DNA of 6,648 bases from contig JAJTIB010000206.1 in NCBI GenBank assembly GCA_021300075.1, forward strand, positions 1 to 6,648, in the 5' to 3' direction. Shown here in pieces: positions 3,712 through 6,648 of this stretch (within the stretch, counting starts at the first letter, position 1; the number at the start of each line of letters is the position of its first letter). A program made the position numbers and the translations under genes. The notes below the pieces were generated by a model, which saw nothing but the letters and a program-made list of their open reading frames with translations, had not been told where the DNA came from and searched no databases. This stretch comes from Rickettsiales bacterium. GTDB lineage: Bacteria > Pseudomonadota > Alphaproteobacteria > Rickettsiales > UBA3002.

Positions 3712-6636
3712 ATGGCAGAATCGCAAAAGAAATCACGAAACGAAAGCCCTCCGCCCCGCCTCGTGCTGGTCGATGGCTCGGGCTATATTTTCCGCGCCTT
3801 TCATGCCCTGCCGCCCCTGACGCGCGGCGACGGCACGCCGGTAGGCGCGGTGTATGGTTTCACGAATATGATGCTCAAACTGCGTGAGCAGTTTGCAGGC
3901 GATCATCTGGTCGTCATTTTTGACGCCTCGCGCCGCTCCTTCCGTCAGGAGATTTATCCTGATTATAAAGCGCACCGCCCGCCCGCACCCGAAGACCTTG
4001 TGCCGCAATTTGCGCTGGTGCGTGAAGCAACGGCGGCGCTGGGCATTCCGGCGATTGAACTCGAAAACTTCGAGGCCGATGATTTGATTGCGAGTTACGC
4101 CGAGTCCGCCAAGCGCGAGGGTATTGCGACCATCATCGTATCCTCGGACAAAGACCTGATGCAGCTGATTACGCCCGAAGTGCAGATGCTCGACCCGATG
4201 AAGCAGAAACCCATCGGCGCGGCGGAAGTGAAGGAAAAATTTGGCGTCACGCCTGATAAGGTGATTGAAGTGCAGGCGCTGATTGGTGATGCAACGGATA
4301 ACGTGCCCGGTGTCCCTGGTATCGGACCCAAAACGGCGGCGGAACTTATTCATCAGTTTGGCGATGTGGAGACGTTATTGGCGTCGATCGACCAGATCAA
4401 GCAGCCCAAGCGCCGCGAGAGTTTGACGGCGCATGCTGAGGATGCGCGGCTGTCGCGGCGACTGGTGGAGCTGAAACGCGATATTCCCTTACCACGCCCG
4501 ATTGACGATTTGCACGCGCAACCGCTGAATCTCGATGTGCTGCTACCGTTTCTCACGGCGCAGCGCTTCACCTCGCTCATCAAGAAATTTGGGGGTGGAG
4601 AAGAGTCGAGAGTCGAGAGTCGAGAGTCGAGTGGCAAGAATAGTAAGAATGTTGAATCAGACAATTCGGTTTCGTCTTTATTCTCCCCTTCACCTTCATT
4701 CTCATTATCCTCATCCTCTTCTACTCACTCGACTCTCGACTCTCGACTCTCGACTCTCCCTTACATCACCATCCGCGACGCCACGACGCTTATCCAGTGG
4801 GTGAAGGAAGCACAGGCGCAAGGCTTCGTCGCACTTGATACCGAGACCACGTCGCTGCATGCGATGGATGCGGAGCTGGTGGGTGTTTCGCTTGCGCTTG
4901 CGCCGGGGCAAGCGGCTTATCTACCGCTTGGGCATTTAGATGAAGATAGTGGGGCAGGCGAGGGCGGTGGCGCCCTGCCGCAGAATGATTTATTCAGCGC
5001 CGCGCCCACGCGTAAACTGGCTGAAGGCCAAATGAACCGCGCGGAGGCGCTGGCGATTCTCGCGCCGCTCCTAAGCGATGCAGGAGTCCTGAAAATCGGC
5101 CACAACATTAAATATGACATGGTGGTGCTGGGCAACGACGGCCTCACCGTTGCACCGATTGCCGACACGATGCTGATGTCCTATGCGCTTTCGGCGGGGC
5201 TGAATAATCAGGGGCTGGATGAACTTGCAGCAATGCACTGTGGTCATAAAATGATCTCCTTTGTTGAAGTTACTGGCAGTGGCAAAAGCAAAAAACGTTT
5301 TGACGCGGTGAGTATCGAGACGGCGACGAACTACGCGGCGGAGGATGCTGATTTTACGCTCCGGCTTTATGAAATCCTGAAGCCGCAACTGGTGAGCGCG
5401 CAGGTGCTCAAAGTCTATGAGAGTATTGACAGGCCGATCATTCCGGCAATTGTGGCGATGGAGCGGGCGGGAATTGCAATTGACACAAAAAAGCTCGCCG
5501 CGCTGTCGCAGTTGATGATGGGAAAAATCACACGTCTCGAACAGGAGATTCAGGATCTCGCAGGGATGCCATTCGCGGTCGGCTCGCCCAAGCAACTGGG
5601 TGAAGTACTCTACGAAAAGATGCAGCTTGCGGGCGGCAAAAAATCCGCCAAATCCGGCGCCTATACGACGGATGCGGAAACCCTCGAAGCCCTGGCCGCA
5701 CAGGGGCATGTCATCGCCGAGAAAGTGCTTGAATGGCGACATATGAGTAAACTCAAAAGCACTTATACCGATAGCTTGCCGGAAGCTATCAGCCCCAAAA
5801 CGGGGCGCATCCACACCAGTTTCTCGCTCGCGGTGACGACGACGGGGCGGCTGTCTTCTTCCGATCCGAATCTGCAGAACATCCCTATTCGTACCGAGCT
5901 GGGGCGCGAGATTCGCGAGGCGTTCGTCGCTGCTTCGGGATGTGTATTGCTCAGCGCCGATTATTCCCAGATTGAGCTGCGTCTGCTTGCCCATATGGCG
6001 GATATCCCAACGCTCAAAGACGCGTTCCATCACGGCGCGGATATTCACGCGATTACTGCGAGCCAAATGTTCGGTGTGCCGGTGGCGCAGGTTGATAGCG
6101 AACTCAGGCGCAAGGCCAAGACCATTAATTTTGGCATCATTTATGGCATCAGCGCGCATGGGCTTTCGGTGCGCCTTGGTATTCCGCGCAGTGAGGCCGC
6201 GAATTATATCGAACGGTATTTTGCACAGTATCCCGGTATCCGCGAATATATGGATCGCACCGTGGAATTCGCTCGCGCGCATGGTTATGTCAGCACCTTA
6301 TTTGGTCGCAAAGTCCATGTCCGCAATATCAACGCGAAGCAGGCAAATTTGCGTCACTTTTCGGAGCGTGCGGCGATTAATGCGCCGCTGCAGGGCACGG
6401 CGGCTGATATTATCAAACGCGCGATGGTGGCAGTACATGGTCTGCTCGAGCCCAGTGGCCAGCCGCCAGTGGCCAGATTGTTACTTCAAGTGCATGACGA
6501 ACTGGTCATCGAAGCACCTGAAACGGATTCGATGGCACTCGCGCTCAAAGTCAAAGCGGTGATGGAACGCGCCGCGTCACTCTCCGTTCCCTTGACGGTC
6601 GAAGTCGGCATCGGCAAGAATTGGGGCGAGACATAG
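3712..6636 (+). CDS. polA: DNA polymerase I (5'-nuclease, 3'-5' proofreading exonuclease, polymerase)
   Basis: Predicted 974-residue repair/replication polymerase that removes RNA primers and fills gaps. The ATG at 3712 (MAESQ) is preferred: the frame stays open back to 3607, but the first 28 or so extra residues are coded by the palindromic repeat; ATG 3691 is an alternative. The 5'-nuclease domain is about residues 15-290, with Asp21 in LVDGSG, FEADDLI, SSDKDLM and the helix-hairpin-helix GVPGIGPKTA. The 3'-5' exonuclease is about 356-555 and looks active: Asp376 and Glu378 (DTET), Asp469 (HNIKYD), Tyr541 and Asp545 (YAAEDAD). The polymerase has motif A Asp750-Glu755 (DYSQIELR), motif B Arg799, Lys803, Phe807, Tyr811, and motif C His928-Asp929 (QVHDE). 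These align with E. coli D705/E710, R754/K758/F762/Y766 and H881/D882. One oddity is a 52-codon palindromic insert in the linker (about residues 297-349). It is divergent from the esterase gene. Confidence 0.97.
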   Translation: MAESQKKSRNESPPPRLVLVDGSGYIFRAFHALPPLTRGDGTPVGAVYGFTNMMLKLREQFAGDHLVVIFDASRRSFRQEIYPDYKAHRPPAPEDLVPQFALVREATAALGIPAIELENFEADDLIASYAESAKREGIATIIVSSDKDLMQLITPEVQMLDPMKQKPIGAAEVKEKFGVTPDKVIEVQALIGDATDNVPGVPGIGPKTAAELIHQFGDVETLLASIDQIKQPKRRESLTAHAEDARLSRRLVELKRDIPLPRPIDDLHAQPLNLDVLLPFLTAQRFTSLIKKFGGGEESRVESRESSGKNSKNVESDNSVSSLFSPSPSFSLSSSSSTHSTLDSRLSTLPYITIRDATTLIQWVKEAQAQGFVALDTETTSLHAMDAELVGVSLALAPGQAAYLPLGHLDEDSGAGEGGGALPQNDLFSAAPTRKLAEGQMNRAEALAILAPLLSDAGVLKIGHNIKYDMVVLGNDGLTVAPIADTMLMSYALSAGLNNQGLDELAAMHCGHKMISFVEVTGSGKSKKRFDAVSIETATNYAAEDADFTLRLYEILKPQLVSAQVLKVYESIDRPIIPAIVAMERAGIAIDTKKLAALSQLMMGKITRLEQEIQDLAGMPFAVGSPKQLGEVLYEKMQLAGGKKSAKSGAYTTDAETLEALAAQGHVIAEKVLEWRHMSKLKSTYTDSLPEAISPKTGRIHTSFSLAVTTTGRLSSSDPNLQNIPIRTELGREIREAFVAASGCVLLSADYSQIELRLLAHMADIPTLKDAFHHGADIHAITASQMFGVPVAQVDSELRRKAKTINFGIIYGISAHGLSVRLGIPRSEAANYIERYFAQYPGIREYMDRTVEFARAHGYVSTLFGRKVHVRNINAKQANLRHFSERAAINAPLQGTAADIIKRAMVAVHGLLEPSGQPPVARLLLQVHDELVIEAPETDSMALALKVKAVMERAASLSVPLTVEVGIGKNWGET
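4602..4757. repeat. 156-bp inverted-repeat element with heptamer arms, in frame inside polA
   Basis: The left arm (4602-4633) has four tandem AGAGTCG units then AGTG. The right arm (4726-4757) is its exact reverse complement, CACT then four CGACTCT units: 32 of 32 bp pair. The 92-nt loop (4634-4725) is purine-rich at first; then 4675-4730 holds no G and is 48/56 pyrimidine. The total length is a multiple of three and no stop occurs in the polA frame. It encodes ESRVESRESS from the left arm, a Ser/Pro/Phe-rich middle (SPSPSFSLSSSSS) and THSTLDSRLSTL from the right arm. It sits between the 5'-nuclease and the 3'-5' exonuclease, where a flexible linker can tolerate extra sequence. The low-complexity codons are unlike the rest of polA, which suggests insertion of a repeat. 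ESRVESR/LDSRLST-like peptides recur in many proteomes from heptamer repeats, by my recollection. Confidence 0.85.
6452..6476 (+). repeat. Short direct repeat within polA
   Basis: CCAGTGGCCAG occurs twice, at 6452-6462 and 6466-6476, with a 14-nt period. It encodes the PSGQPPVAR segment just before polymerase motif C, a surface loop that varies in length among homologues. It may be a small local duplication or chance in GC-rich codons. Confidence 0.35.
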
Positions 6637-6648
6637 ACAGGTTTTAGG

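Noticed and set aside
4602..4757. CRISPR array or transposase-bearing insertion sequence
   Set aside because: The repeats are 7-bp tandem units in inverted arms with no spacers, and the 92-nt loop is too short to encode a transposase.
5071..6282. 403-codon open frame on the minus strand opposite polA
   Set aside because: It lies wholly antisense to intact PolA catalytic domains, has no recognisable motif, and is Arg/His-rich as expected from a shadow frame of GC-rich coding sequence.

Overview
The window (6,648 bp, moderately GC-rich) looks like ordinary chromosome from a Gram-negative proteobacterium, most likely an alphaproteobacterium. The reasons are a class 2 (quinone-linked, membrane-associated) dihydroorotate dehydrogenase, Sec signal peptides on two proteins, and a DNA polymerase I whose exonuclease and polymerase domains read like alphaproteobacterial homologues. 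The taxonomic call is inference from remembered family patterns; no search was run.

Layout. 1-661 (minus): the N-terminal part of an unrecognised exported, Pro/Ala/Ser-rich protein that runs off the left edge. 662-855: a divergent intergenic region full of inverted repeats. 856-1749 (plus): a secreted M23-family (LytM/peptidoglycan hydrolase-like) protein. 1760-2815 (plus): pyrD, 10 nt downstream and probably co-transcribed. 2816-2840: a 25-nt convergent gap almost filled by a perfect 18-bp palindrome. 2841-3494 (minus): an alpha/beta-hydrolase of the carboxylesterase/phospholipase family. 3495-3711: a second divergent intergenic region carrying a dispersed palindromic repeat that abuts the polA start. 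3712-6636 (plus): a complete polA with all three domains and intact catalytic motifs.

The genes do not form one pathway. They are housekeeping functions: envelope/cell wall (the unknown exported protein and the M23 protein), pyrimidine synthesis (PyrD), a general esterase, and DNA repair/replication (PolA). No CRISPR array, phage, toxin-antitoxin, defence or transposase gene is visible, and no tRNA or rRNA gene was recognised.

The most unusual signal is inside polA. A 156-bp element (4602-4757) has two perfect 32-bp inverted arms, each containing four copies of a 7-bp unit. It is exactly 52 codons long, stop-free, and lies in the linker between the 5'-nuclease and the Klenow part. With the palindromic repeat at the polA 5' end (3609-3695), this gene carries two palindromic repeats of different type, one supplying a possible start codon and one adding protein sequence. 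This resembles in principle the in-gene palindromic elements known from Rickettsia, but the sequence is different as far as I can tell.
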